Positions 39,801-43,600 of a stretch of DNA of 64,000 nt are shown here, piece by piece. Source of the stretch: Cladocopium goreaui. Lineage: Eukaryota; Sar; Dinophyceae; Suessiales; Symbiodiniaceae. A program made the translations under genes and the position numbers. Location: contig CAMXCT020002025.1 of NCBI GenBank assembly GCA_947184155.2, forward strand, positions 1 to 64,000, given 5' to 3'. The notes below the pieces were generated by a model that worked only from the letters and a program-made list of their open reading frames with translations, made no database searches and was not told the origin of the DNA. How positions within the stretch are numbered: position 1 is the first letter of the stretch; each line of letters opens with the position of its first letter.

Positions 39801-39999
39801 AGATTTCATTGAGGATTTCCACTAGATTATATCCATTTCACCTATGACTCAAAATATGGGTCAACAAGCTCTAATGATTCTGTCAATTTTCCATAGTTTT
39901 TTTGGGATGACCACCAGAAGCTGTCGTGAAAACCTGATTGAGGCCTTGAAGAAGGAGGTGGAAGCCTGGGCCTCCACCTTTGGCTACCCAGGATTTTGA
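6812..39999 (+). CDS. SHMT: Serine hydroxymethyltransferase, 26 exons, apparently complete
   Basis: PLP enzyme converting serine and tetrahydrofolate to glycine and 5,10-methylene-tetrahydrofolate. Exons: 6812-6853, 7309-7347, 7776-7805, 21118-21154, 21362-21412, 21612-21643, 23834-23887, 24386-24436, 24705-24780, 25318-25351, 30516-30594, 30815-30868, 31130-31168, 32132-32218, 32464-32497, 32725-32780, 33029-33084, 33718-33772, 34362-34422, 35143-35189, 35341-35382, 35566-35601, 35927-35983, 36333-36416, 36899-36967, 39943-39999. These join without a frame break into 452 codons (eukaryotic SHMTs are usually about 470-480). Family landmarks appear in order: [86 protein letters not shown], the PLP-lysine motif [54 protein letters not shown] and the C-terminal [14 protein letters not shown]. 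Donors are GC after exons 3, 10, 12, 15, 16, 19, 21, 22 and 24, GA after exons 17 and 20, and GT elsewhere; nearly all acceptors are AG|G. No targeting signal is obvious, so a cytosolic form is likely. Introns 3, 6, 10 and 25 are swollen with repeats and mobile DNA. Confidence 0.95.
8017..8487 (+). repeat. Left terminal direct repeat of the Penelope-like element
   Basis: Runs from the GT tract through aacatctgaacagatgtaaa (itself a short palindrome) to cattcttgtctagtgtg. Compared with the right copy it lacks about 31 bp near 8315 and 4 bp near 8100 and differs by a few substitutions, so the two have diverged slightly since insertion. Confidence 0.9.
8488..9008 (+). other. 5' leader of the Penelope-like element
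   Basis: Between the left repeat and the first ORF. No long ORF in keeping with its neighbours. It ends in a pyrimidine-rich stretch leading to the acceptor at 9009-9010. Confidence 0.5.
8990..9010 (+). promoter_or_regulatory. Candidate trans-splice acceptor before ORF1
   Basis: gtgtgactttccattgtag ends at 9010, 17 bases before the ATG at 9028. Confidence 0.4.
9028..10263 (+). CDS. Element ORF1a: proline-rich, SR-like protein
   Basis: 411 codons. Residues 1-180 are Pro/Ala/Ser/Thr rich; about 280-400 are packed with RS, RR and SP repeats ([21 protein letters not shown]) like splicing-factor SR tails or nucleic-acid-binding linkers. A short Gln-rich helix-like segment ([20 protein letters not shown]) lies near 215. 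The frame stops at 10263, while the next frame (+1) continues with sensible protein, so this is either the N-terminal part of a frameshifted protein or an ORF overlapping ORF1b. No enzyme motif is seen; a gag-like, RNA-binding role is a guess. Confidence 0.6.
   Translation: MYPWTTPPTSWPAPPQPTNPSSTWPPSPQNAHLFGHPSPLHPTWSSSSPLMPSTSVTSSLPFTSLPSAPHAVPGPQLVPTMPAPLAPETTMVHTAPPTFTTPAAPTAPPAWHSAPASSPTPTTPPTPLQSSPYPPHNLHPPLSTEASMAPPDEPPPPAVKAAPKLRSDKKPDKPRRSAPKASLHATPPAPTAAPSPSISPELAALGSTTQQLAESVRLIQAQQQLILDSQRAQEQRQLLLHHDVPAPDPTPPTPLPTATTPPSTMPPPAPKARPTEPEVPDHRIISLPATSLPHHLHAPTSQPHRPRSRTPRSRSRRPSAQPHHRRHSPRRAVRPRSPLPRFRSSTKHDKDRRTPSPYRRRSPPRRRSPVVPRRHRSHPRPRSRTPRRRSRGREVVLRPAARPSNPAYIPT
9755..11641 (+). 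CDS. Element ORF1b: unknown protein, possible ADP-ribosyltransferase-like core
   Basis: The frame is open over 628 codons, but only the part after about 10200 looks like protein; upstream it is the shadow of ORF1a. It has an acidic-to-neutral globular region (about residues 245-490). The core has [18 protein letters not shown] followed about 20 residues later by [13 protein letters not shown]. An H-x-T/S-S motif with a following helix and an aromatic G-F-F/Y-F strand is reminiscent of PARP and KptA-type folds; I rate that as weak. The last 60 residues are SR/RD rich ([17 protein letters not shown]). The 3' end overlaps ORF1c in another frame. Confidence 0.5.
   Translation: MYLHRTLHRLHHCLQQQHHLQPCPHLHRKHDPPNLKFRTIASSLFQPLLCLTTYMLQRRNRIDHDPGLQDPVLVDLLHNHIIVDILLAVLFDLVLPFLDFGLPRNTTRTAELLLHTDDDHHQDAALPWFLDVIDLTPDHVQEPLVVVPEAAKSYYDQLHAHPIRPTSPPDADDTWGEWNNSHNPDQYHHNNARPNSPAGPPPPETSTNPPLPPAAPLGAVAFRVPDGDSENSEVTDAFSISKFDSNDIDLSEMVEAANDPLRVRCLTELGPDYTISLRQSLNQSNMQLFNQFVDEMFLQLAQPYRNVNNQRIFIRASQATVKNIARAFAQSRLLDIELAKQTKAFYIEPENLLTITVPTGLPKKPIYRGEHMGTYLIYHKTSWETVAKILAEDCVRPATWTKNEAGYPTQYPCYGFFGMSSEIPDIDVLPGYAVKLCTSQLYRIGKGQNPSGLLAICRSPKCMRALSGGNDQIQRLCNLQGISKGKDNATAMNSSAASICYVASTHSVYPGLITHQAAETNPSTAAAPNEPPADHERPALPDSTIDTPAPSDPPPDDSRATTSHHETTAHATRDHARRHWHDNPSLDGSTYNRRDRRSSYREGHSRDQHREGQARSRTSAYNYSRSRW
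11478..11825 (+). CDS. Element ORF1c: ubiquitin-like domain in an overlapping frame
   Basis: About 115 codons from the ATG at 11478 (next ATG at 11496). The order of features follows ubiquitin: [19 protein letters not shown] (two strands), then [11 protein letters not shown] (helix, compare the VKAKI of ubiquitin), then [19 protein letters not shown] (compare GKQLEDGRTLSDYNI), then SDLVSLVAL (last strand). No C-terminal GG is seen; the frame continues about 30 residues past the fold. It overlaps the SR tail of ORF1b by 164 bp, so it may be a separate ORF or be joined by +1 frameshifting. Confidence 0.5.
   Translation: MLADIGMTILLWTVQHTTVEIAVHPTAKAILEISTVKAKLVLALRHTTTPDLDGKHFTLEEYLANYRLFRDSDLVSLVALPDSFGVTMLLPTFGIDATSSIKRYLFGCMLMVFEF
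11826..11991 (+). promoter_or_regulatory. Inter-ORF spacer with candidate acceptor before ORF2
   Basis: A pyrimidine-rich stretch (caccttctcaccctaccgcag, then ttttcag) ends at 11932 or 11939. The ORF2 ATG (ATGGCGTCC) is at 11992. Confidence 0.4.
11992..12741 (+). CDS. Element ORF2a: proline-rich N-terminus plus globular segment
   Basis: About 250 codons. Residues 15-130 are Pro/Thr rich with SRTPPR and TPRSPRP motifs; 140-235 are globular ([34 protein letters not shown]). The frame ends at 12741 while ORF2b begins in the -1 frame at 12687 or slightly upstream. The two probably form one protein interrupted by a frameshift. In the proline-rich half the other two frames are also largely open, an effect of the C/A-rich composition. 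No family recognised. Confidence 0.5.
   Translation: MASQDLISQYSSDLNAIPPSQPDRSRTPPRHQHGWHQTVPMFRGPMHYAMATHRPIWNPSGVPPPPPTSTSFPTRPPWTPSTAPFPPTPPTFSQQPPNNANFAPQRHPFTPRSPRPMSSPGACSAVNEGYTCRPIEIPPVDQWKPDVDFHDSNKINGLDFPSRIRQSRFSSYKDIEGMDPLQVPLWKFLYQGLHNTWLRRVAYGRETFVLPFDNIGTTVFVAELVSQLAPAMWTWTNLLLFDLARLANV
12687..13289 (+). CDS. Element ORF2b: coiled-coil protein
   Basis: 200 codons. A likely coiled coil spans residues 45-70 ([17 protein letters not shown]), followed by an Ala/Thr/Pro linker and a helical C-terminal domain with [18 protein letters not shown] and [15 protein letters not shown]. This could serve self-assembly of an RNP, as in gag-like proteins of other retroelements; that is inference. 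It lies 45 bp before the reverse transcriptase ORF. Confidence 0.55.
   Translation: MDLDKLATFRSRSAGQCVNQKEATQNMAKDVAQLLQSWLPTQPSADVASQQRILELEAELAKMKSAASTSPATAPQGSTPATTPIGRALQGQPAASTSFDPSSLLISPGSVNSWLVDNQPSSLTDTQYKKWLKDLKLPQPKQDILEKNLEKVNEWWQNQPDDETVQRASVAMGIDPCKHKGATTDEVVLKVMTVALLMHS
13335..16061 (+). CDS. Element ORF3: Penelope-like reverse transcriptase with N-terminal GIY-YIG-like nuclease
   Basis: 908 codons, uninterrupted. The N-terminal nuclease-like domain has AVYI (residues 87-90), FYVGSTSS (102-109), R114/H116 and a catalytic-type Glu in [10 protein letters not shown] (E165) followed by QPRLN, the order found in GIY-YIG endonucleases. The reverse transcriptase has [19 protein letters not shown], motif A with Asp in [13 protein letters not shown] (about D636), motif B in [15 protein letters not shown] (about 728-742, the Penelope/telomerase-type MGSPLSP) and motif C as RYVDNR (about 772-777), where the usual second Asp is Asn. 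Most Penelope-like elements have the nuclease after the RT; an N-terminal nuclease is known from permuted clades (Naiad, Chlamys). The true start may be the ATG at 13451; earlier residues are hydrophobic and of unclear role. Confidence 0.85.
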   Translation: MRTLAVAHACILTLALLTPFTLSPSVDVFFACRMIQTVLMGQYVLLHPRANSKLQALLKGTPMQSIFFCTSWDDLTVALQCFKHPQAVYIRFSHIANFQPKFYVGSTSSFVLDREHSRYRKFLQVRQNKFVLAEVALRFWCRFDNFWMWSVFPIYTNKSNFWALEQALIQLWQPRLNTPFIYQFLNCRKGLISRTKFSNSRQFGAFSLWRKLRWQSTPQHLRRALHSPLFHRRVQLWEIIQDLGSNSIRRFHMEKRLRSNETGAQGCYFIRRLANNLGEPQRSYAINAIDRALTFWKAKRVRKPFPLRAPWLLAPSWTRDLRQLLTSHVHRTQCYNTTLQTPSTGIVFTKFPSVMDSLCNHKEAAAKWADGETPKCACDALRPHARHHHQPDQHLVLDGDNLHFDEGPHTSIATGSLQNKIFPPSKEIQKSLRLALRTWTTRNSLPSLQKTHLDELWHRSINSHYHALQDHITHKDILRFKHLFPEAIFHNEDKRATSLRIYCPVLYFQCLTTTFADPLVFRKLENSPNDIIEKTIAEINKQFGKSYPWALGAGRDLPNAYVLPKRKKQFRAGRPIVSFFTAPFRPMLNCIAKLIYNLLPQAFPHNLAKGDVFDLIKILKDTDFDTLPTPRIHNQDLAGFFTSIDTDRFIASWRLTLQFLSTLMSTDPDEIISVKATPGNTTGDVVKGRTCRTLNVTRKIFIRDIERIILMSLKMTQFSIGTAVLEQIRGSPMGSPLSPALCMMVVALSEEIWYRTYRTTLTTMDLTARLLRYVDNRLCLLDPSWNYEICFANFLHPEFYGHPIILETEPDQEFLGFCIEFEPFALRYSPPRDFNQVMAPFSASPIAVQLSGFVSRLFLVAKCAHPAHERTRGFAALHRLYRAAGFCESDLAAAAKPIRQYLHTSSLW
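16150..16176 (+). promoter_or_regulatory. Candidate trans-splice acceptor before ORF4
   Basis: tgtattgccttttcag ends at 16176. The first ATG in the ORF4 frame after it is 16235, 58 bases on. Confidence 0.4.
16235..16867 (+). CDS. Element ORF4: Myb/SANT-like DNA-binding protein
   Basis: 210 codons from the ATG at 16235 (the frame is open back to 16154, where the extra residues are hydrophobic). The N-terminal half is acidic ([13 protein letters not shown]), followed by a Pro/Thr linker, a basic stretch ([15 protein letters not shown]) and a C-terminal Myb/SANT-like three-helix unit: [40 protein letters not shown]. The tryptophan spacing and final amphipathic helix match Myb-like repeats. It could bind element or target DNA, or act as a transcription factor. 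A single short domain, moderately convincing. Confidence 0.65.
   Translation: MASSSPTTSIPIQEPVFLQFLHDVHHAYLLLHRAMALLPPTLIPNIEPTPLPSTDVWNQPDGLRPHYSDRTNAFIDTAHIPSPDMAEEETLMDELLETNLPEPHHHVAAPSPEVLPAPSKLSTTTPTTPNRKQKAKAVPKAPAKRRRRHDKSRSRSSSPLSIWTSEDKQKLRTLKADEKSRFSWRVISTKMGKSEEDVRSMWNKIKDKLG
16977..16998 (+). promoter_or_regulatory. Candidate trans-splice acceptor before ORF5 (A1)
   Basis: cactacattattttacag ends at 16998, 16 bases before the ATG at 17015. Confidence 0.45.
17015..17740 (+). CDS. Element ORF5 (A1): unknown protein, first copy of A
   Basis: 241 codons. Residues 1-80 are Pro/Ser rich with an RS block ([12 protein letters not shown]). The globular part (80-240) contains [42 protein letters not shown] and [19 protein letters not shown]7 (A2) follows the same order of motifs, so the two are diverged tandem copies. 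No known family recognised. In the Pro/Ser-rich half a second frame is open for roughly 100 codons. Confidence 0.65.
   Translation: MVARLEPSNSTLSTPLAIYYVSPHSPGPTLPAASYGHDGISPTRRSRSPTRAPPSATGSSPFQHPPGRTSPPSTPHRPVIFQLDLKPMQQLAARNPYYNILAPKVAGNLSTEAYDSLFQTFKVIYPDYARSHFVSDLKTVVTDTLLQRWSIHLQATDFYMMIDTDQGAQMLDDLPHSLLDILNWFYPSWKTHQHLDAFTSRDCSPLLLTPHPDPQDTGFAVHLQVIPRGHPFVTVYTKTAA
17880..17925 (+). promoter_or_regulatory. Candidate trans-splice acceptor before ORF6 (B1)
   Basis: A T-rich stretch (cttctcgttgttgtttttcc) and an AG in cggcttcag at 17925 precede in-frame ATGs at 17951 and 17963. Confidence 0.4.
17951..18649 (+). CDS. Element ORF6 (B1): unknown protein, first copy of B
   Basis: About 232 codons from the ATG at 17951 (frame open back to 17894). 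The conserved part has [37 protein letters not shown] and [16 protein letters not shown]8 has the same order ([18 protein letters not shown], then [15 protein letters not shown]). The last 90 residues of this frame are Ser/Thr/Pro rich, while frame 0 over the same DNA reads as a ubiquitin-like segment (see 18201-18674). Confidence 0.6.
   Translation: MLLYMATSATDDVLRLDPTRSSPTSVQGPDSHLPPDDPTSASYIPRAARMTPTSSTVHSMFIKKLSYPLSSRPAELWIVERALDGIETWKPVETFLENMHLTSDRATLRTTANHWRQYYDVPIQSSSSSTATSVPVLPHPEHTNVYVSQPYEAIPDQLHILQSCWGRSAQHHSQGTTTSLSWPPWRSTPPSSPPTTLHRTLHSNNPTAPAHHSQCPLAANEPDPMDMSDSSV
18201..18674 (+). CDS. Overlapping frame of B1 with ubiquitin-like segment
   Basis: 157 codons open in frame 0. 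The second half reads [19 protein letters not shown], then [20 protein letters not shown] and [12 protein letters not shown]: a beta-hairpin, helix and a final [14 protein letters not shown] strand pattern that parallels ORF1c. The first half is the shadow of ORF6. It could be joined to ORF6 by a +1 shift, or could be chance openness in C/A-rich DNA. Confidence 0.35.
   Translation: MVLKRGNQWKHFWRTCTLPVIVPPYAPRLTIGDSTMMYPSNHLPPLRQLPFLFSHIPNTPTFTFLNRMKRYPTSFTFYNHAGDVRLNTIHKVLPPLYLGHHGDLHHLPHHRQHFTGPYIPITLPHLLTIHSVHLLRTNLTLWICPTLVCNTPHYLAE
18757..18788 (+). promoter_or_regulatory. Candidate trans-splice acceptor before ORF7 (A2)
   Basis: ttagtattcttatgttgcag ends at 18788, 29 bases before the ATG at 18818. 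Confidence 0.45.
18818..19411 (+). CDS. Element ORF7 (A2): unknown protein, second copy of A
   Basis: About 197 codons from ATGGCTCAC at 18818. Matches ORF5 in order: [64 protein letters not shown]. The Pro/Ser-rich N-terminus of ORF5 is much shorter here. Function unknown. Confidence 0.65.
   Translation: MAHSSRPHPYRATSRVDTPQGPRTAAWLAGHRGLPGDVDPPPYRPVLILVDYSPLQELTLRSEPDRDRYMALANSNLKNVSAGELEALFTWSRQLEPIEAGILPIRDLRTAITTRLRTQWDIQFEPSNLEFRYGDLEGDAFQVPNDWTIMQLLEEYRPDWRIRQYNYIESTLLVPGTSQPFVLRLRCHKVSPGVILP
19590..19614 (+). promoter_or_regulatory. Candidate trans-splice acceptor before ORF8 (B2)
   Basis: tttttatatattttcgcgtcctcag ends at 19614, 43 bases before the ATG at 19658. Confidence 0.45.
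19658..20349 (+). CDS. Element ORF8 (B2): unknown protein, second copy of B, with a frame change near 19790
   Basis: Starts in frame 2 ([15 protein letters not shown], then Pro/Ser rich). Near 19790 the sensible frame changes to frame 1: [62 protein letters not shown] and a helical C-terminus ([20 protein letters not shown]). Frame 1 has a stop at 19789, so a shift between 19780 and 19800 is required for one product. The B-type motif ELFIEE...[14 protein letters not shown] matches ORF6. Confidence 0.55.
20441..20457 (+). other. GC hairpin before the right terminal repeat
   Basis: ccccgctacatgcgggg forms a 6 bp stem with a 5-base loop, directly upstream of the GT tract of the right repeat. 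It may mark the 3' end of the coding body; function unknown. Confidence 0.4.
20459..20960 (+). repeat. Right terminal direct repeat of the Penelope-like element
   Basis: Matches 8017-8487 nearly throughout; carries about 31 bp (cgccgatgtatttggattat region, about 20758-20789) and 4 bp absent from the left copy. Ends in tctagtgtg and runs straight into a GT microsatellite. Confidence 0.9.
21978..21997 (+). other. Decayed dinoflagellate spliced-leader (DinoSL) relic
   Basis: tccgtagccattggctcaag equals the 22-base DinoSL with two of four central T residues missing. It lies in SHMT intron 6 and is followed by about 200 bp of unrecognised sequence (partly open in + frames to 22192). The simplest reading is a retroposed, trans-spliced cDNA fragment inserted in the intron. 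Confidence 0.75.
22660..22786. repeat. Minisatellite (cctcccatacg) next to a perfect 27 bp-arm palindrome
   Basis: Units of cctcccatacgcctcccata (22660-22725) abut a palindrome at 22726-22786 with 27 bp arms (ggagaacctcggcaaggaga...) and a 7-base loop. The core cctcggcaaggagactgag recurs at 23561-23579 beside an inverted run of tgggaggcgta (23503-23556). ORFs here are repeat translations. Confidence 0.85.
23503..23585. repeat. Inverted relative of the 22.7 kb minisatellite module
   Basis: tgggaggtgtatgggaggcg repeated four times, then cctcggcaaggagactgaga. Confidence 0.8.
24861..25252. repeat. Decamer satellite, ttgacatatc
   Basis: About 38 near-identical units of the 10-mer, with variants ttgacatgtc and an interspersed 14-mer form (ttgacatatatatc). 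Lies in SHMT intron 9. Long ORFs on the minus strand are translations of the repeat. Confidence 0.95.
25711..27770. repeat. 2 kb telomere-like array with ordered unit change
   Basis: Starts as (taatc)n, becomes ctaatcc and ccctaatcctaat, then a 13-mer ctaattctaaatc for over 1 kb, and returns to taaatcc and taatc at the far end. Unit lengths 5, 6, 7 and 13 occupy separate zones. Resembles the plant/protist telomere unit CCCTAAA only loosely. In SHMT intron 10. Confidence 0.95.
27771..28195. repeat. Degenerate (tcta)n and (caat ctat) microsatellite
   Basis: Continuation of the array as tctgtctatctg, atcaatctatca and related short units that decay toward 28195. Confidence 0.85.
28221..30109. 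mobile_element. Foldback element with about 0.8 kb inverted arms
   Basis: Left arm 28221 to about 29025 and right arm about 29300 to 30109 are inverted copies (for example cctatcctgtac...gactgatgcagg against cctgcatcagtcagagtaca). The arms hold catggaacctgcatggaacc-type subrepeats and a gatcgatttacgatc cluster. The roughly 275 bp centre has no transposase. Likely a non-autonomous palindromic element or a duplicated inverted insertion, in SHMT intron 10. Confidence 0.85.
30640..30712. repeat. AT/GT microsatellite in SHMT intron 11
   Basis: gtatacatgtgtatacata and tatatatacacgtgtgtata. Similar AT-rich tracts occur at 31260-31340, 32615-32645, 33608-33640, 33878-33900 and 34228-34260. Confidence 0.85.
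31707..32045. repeat. Dispersed repeat shared with 59703-59923
   Basis: acattttcagacacacccag, tcttggtcccactccatttc and cttgctataagggtataatc also occur in order near 59.7-59.9 kb. This copy has an internal insertion (about 31825-31950), partly a duplicate of its own sequence. It is followed by a family 3 element (32034-32116) that ends just upstream of SHMT exon 14. Confidence 0.8.
34504..34607. mobile_element. MITE family 1, copy 2
   Basis: taccctctggttatttaaca at one end and the complement (ttaaataccagatggta) at the other. In SHMT intron 19. Confidence 0.85.
37240..37720. repeat. Purine-rich minisatellite (aggaaaaaggtaggaaaaaa)
   Basis: Imperfect units of about 60-70 bp built from caggaaaaaggtagg, aaaacgaaggaaaatcgttg and aaaatggaggaaaatggagg. 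The 250-codon minus-strand ORF across it is a repeat translation. In SHMT intron 25. Confidence 0.85.
37674..37880. repeat. 207 bp direct repeat, copy 1 (copy 2 at 38249-38455)
   Basis: Both copies run from cgtccaaagcaggtgg through ctcaacggagtgccgcgttc to agtgaggagtg with few differences. A third, diverged partial copy is at 39532-39675. Confidence 0.9.
38400..39098. repeat. Minisatellite of gagtgtaaagtgta units
   Basis: About 700 bp of 7 bp-based units (gtgtaaa, gtgtaga, gtgtgga) in shifting order. ORFs on the minus strand are repeat translations. Confidence 0.9.
39181..39531. repeat. Three tandem 117 bp units
   Basis: Units begin at 39181, 39298 and 39415 with gggagcaa(a/c)tttctgcca and contain attgaatttctcttctggga and gccaaatcctagccgggagg. 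Confidence 0.9.
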
Positions 40000-40650
40000 T
40001 CTCAGGGCTGACCGGGGCTGTTTCTGTGCCGCGAATACCGCAACACTAGGGCGTTTTCTGTGAAATCCTTAGCGTGCAAAAGTCCACGTTGGGACAGCAC
40101 TTTTCCGGGTCAGGTGATGTAAGTCTCATCCAGTCCATTCGAGATCATTCCAGGCAGTGAGTTCAGTGGCAGCTTGTGATCTGACCCAAAGATCTGCCAA
40201 GTTCATGTGGATGACACTTTCTCAACGGTGGCGAGCTTCAGCACAACCCCAGCCTCAACCAACCCCAGAGCCTCTGAGAGAACGGGTCTGCCACCAGTGG
40301 CGCACGTGAGGGTTTTCGGAAATTCTTGGGCCTCTCTGGGCTGACAATCTTGTGGATTGAGCACTTGGAGAGTGCGCATCATTCTCTGCAAACTCCTTTT
40401 CTAAGAGCTGACTGCAATGAGAAATAATATCCCATGTATACTGTAGTCCACACACAGTCCGAAAAGAATAGCTCATAGTCGTCCATAGTCCATAACTCGA
40501 GAAAACAAATGTTCTTTGTGTCTCGCTTCCATAGTCAGCACTTAGGATTGTGGACATAGATGACGACTGTGAACAGTCGTCTGATTTTGATCTTGCGCAT
40601 ATCGCTTCAAAGGTTACAGAGCTTCAGCCACAGGCAGCCACAGGTTTGCA
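40000..40650. other. Intergenic stretch after SHMT
   Basis: Holds no gene I can support. A 62-codon open frame on the minus strand (40203-40391) looks protein-like but has no exon context. Ends in a Py-CAG stretch (gccacag at 40643) eight bases before the next gene's ATG. Confidence 0.4.
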
Positions 40651-43600
40651 ATGAATTTATTGGAACTCTTAGTCGTGATGAACCTTTGTTACCTTTGTTG
40701 CGTTTCGCTCGAACATGGTGATGGGCCAAGTACGCCCTTCTGCGACGCGAAACAGATTGCAGAGCTGGATTCAGGTGGTTGGAGGGTATAGGGAGTCGTT
40801 TTTGAACGAGGGTAACCACAGTTCCCATTTGTTTCCTGAGCCATCTTTGGATGTTGAACAGCACAGCAGCTGGCCGCTCAGGTTTGATCTAAACCGTCAG
40901 GCACAGTGGGAAGAATGGGGATGCCATAAACCACAACTTACAAGCTGTGGGTGTGGCTGAGAAAGAATGAAACATGAAGTATCCAGTTGACCCAGAATTG
41001 ACCCAGATTAGTTTTTTTTTGCAGATTTTAGACTTGACGAGGATCTTGTTGACTTCTTGTTGACTTCTTGTTGACTTCTTGTTGACTTCTTGTTGACTTC
41101 TTGTTGACTTCTTGTTGACTTCTTCTTGTTGTTGTTGTTGTTGTTGTCCTTGCCCTTGCCCTTGTCCTTGTCCTTGTCCTTGTCGTCGTTGTCGTCGTCG
41201 TGTTTTTTTTTCAAAATTATTTTATATTTTTTTTTGTTTTCTAAATTTGGTGACGACATATTTGGATCCTCAGCAATACAAAGAAACATAGCAACAGTAT
41301 CCGACATTATTGACAATACCGGGTGATTTCATCAGCAAGAACGTGGAATAGATATCCAGGATATCACATTGTTGGGTTGAATTTTCGTCCAGCGCAGGCA
41401 TCTATCTTGAAGTGGGGCCGAATTCGCAATTTCTATTGTATTTGCTGGTGTTTTTGAAAGATATGTAAATCATTGTAAATCCATTTTGTGATTGATCATG
41501 ATCGATCATGGAACCTTTCCTCAATTTTTACCCCCGAGTTTGGTGCCCCAAGCAGTTCCAGGCTCCCTTCGACACATCGGCCTGGGTCCCGACTTGTGGT
41601 GATTTTGGCATGTGGATGGAGCTTGATCGTCCTGACACACACGTTTGTTGTGGCCTGGAGACCAGGCCTTATGGATTTCAATCCGGATCTTTAGAAATAA
41701 TTTGTAACCTCAGGGGCCCTACCAAGCTTCACTACGAGCTGTCAGAGCATTTTGGAACCCAAAGATGTAGCCCCAAGCGATCCCAAGGATACCAAGCGAT
41801 CCCACTCCGAAAGCATTGTCTTGGCCCAAGCCGGATCGCAGCGATTGATCCACTTGGCCCCTGGAGCTTTTCAGGCGTCATCTCTGGAGGTGAAGGATTT
41901 GGGACTGTTGATGCCTAATATACGTGTATATATATAATATATGTTTGTATGTGTCTATATTCCCAGTTCCTCTTAGGTTTTAACATAATACGTATATGAC
42001 CGTATATGTTTTATTATTATTACTGTATATATATATATATTGAAAGCAGTCTCTACTGACATGGAACATTCAGTAGGACGATGTTTTATGCATCCGTGGG
42101 GTTTTGGGTTCAAGCTGGTGAAAGGCTCACCTCACGCCTTGCGGGGCTGCCTGAGGTGGGAGACCTCCTGAGGGAGAGAATGGCTGGGCCGTGGGTTTTT
42201 CCCCGTGAAAACCTGGGGTACAGTCAGGAGCTGGACCTTCAGAGGGGCCAGCTCTTGGAGTGCCATCTGTATGATGAAAACGGGGCCCAGCAAGGACAGG
42301 GGCTCTGGAATATCCGCCAACAAGTGGACAAGAAGAAGGACGGGATTTGGATGAGAGCCCGTCTGGTCGCTGTGAGCGATGAGCACCTTAAGTGGTGGAT
42401 AACAGAAGGACCAGGTGCAGCACAGCAGCGTCAGTTCCACTTGCACATTTGTTGCACCGAAGCCCCAACATGCAAAAAACGCATGAAGTCTCCAAGCTTG
42501 GAGTTTCACACGGACTATTTCCGGCTGCTGGCCGCGGGTATGATAACAGAGAAAAAGGTCCCTTGGTTCAAGGACGAGCCAGCCAAAGCGGACATTGCTG
42601 CAGAGATTTCACGCCTCGCGGGGCAGAAGGCGCCTTCTGAAAGAGGGCCGGCGAGAAAGTCAGGACAGCCACTGGCATTCTCTGAGTCCGATGCAGGACA
42701 AGATGCCGAGGCATTGGCGGTGGTTCCACCCGAGGGTGAGGATGTTGAAGAGTTGAAAAACCTCAGGCGCGATGTCGGAAAGGACAAGCGCGACAAGAAA
42801 CGAAAAAAGAGGGGCCGGGAAAAAGAAGGGCCCGTTAGAAAGAGGCGGAGGAGCCCCACTGAGGCGGAGAAGGGACCCTTGTGGTTCGGCAAGGAAAAGC
42901 AGGCTGAGCAGCGCGACAGCTCAGTGTCATCTGCTAGCTCCTCTTCTTCTTCGAGCCACTGCCAGGAGGCCAAGAAGGAGAAATCCAAGAGCAGCAAGCA
43001 GAAGAAAAAGGGCAAGAAGGCAGACAAAAAGAAGGGAGACAGAGGCCCCTTTGGAACAGGGGCAAAAATGGCCTTTGGCCACAGCGAGGCAACGTCCATC
43101 AGCTCAGATGAGGAAGGCGATGATGGGCAGTCTTTTCAAGCGGCCCCCTCCGGGAAATCACGGCAGCTGCAGCTGCTGGAATACGCAGAAAAGCACCCAG
43201 GGAGGTTAGCCAGCAGGCTACTGACCAAGATGAAGGTGCTACTAGCCCGCGAGGGGGAGGGGGCCATGACTCAACATGGAAGCGGGCAGGAGAACCTGAC
43301 GCCGTCGACGGCGACGAGTTACTTCCTGACGGTGCTGGTTCCCCTACACCGGGAGAGGCTGAATATCCGCGTGCAGCGCGAGATGAGGACGGTTGCGAAG
43401 GGTCTGGATCTTATAGCAATGGGCCATCCCGAGATGGCAGCGGACGTGCTAGCGCAAAGGCTGAAAGCGTTAGAGCTCATGGTCAACGATCAGAGCTGGG
43501 CTCGAGCGACTCATGTCGAACTCCTCCCAGCCGAGGGCGCCACCCTCATCGAGCCCGACGAGAGCTGGGTCGCAACAAGGGAGCACGTCTTCGAGAGCAA

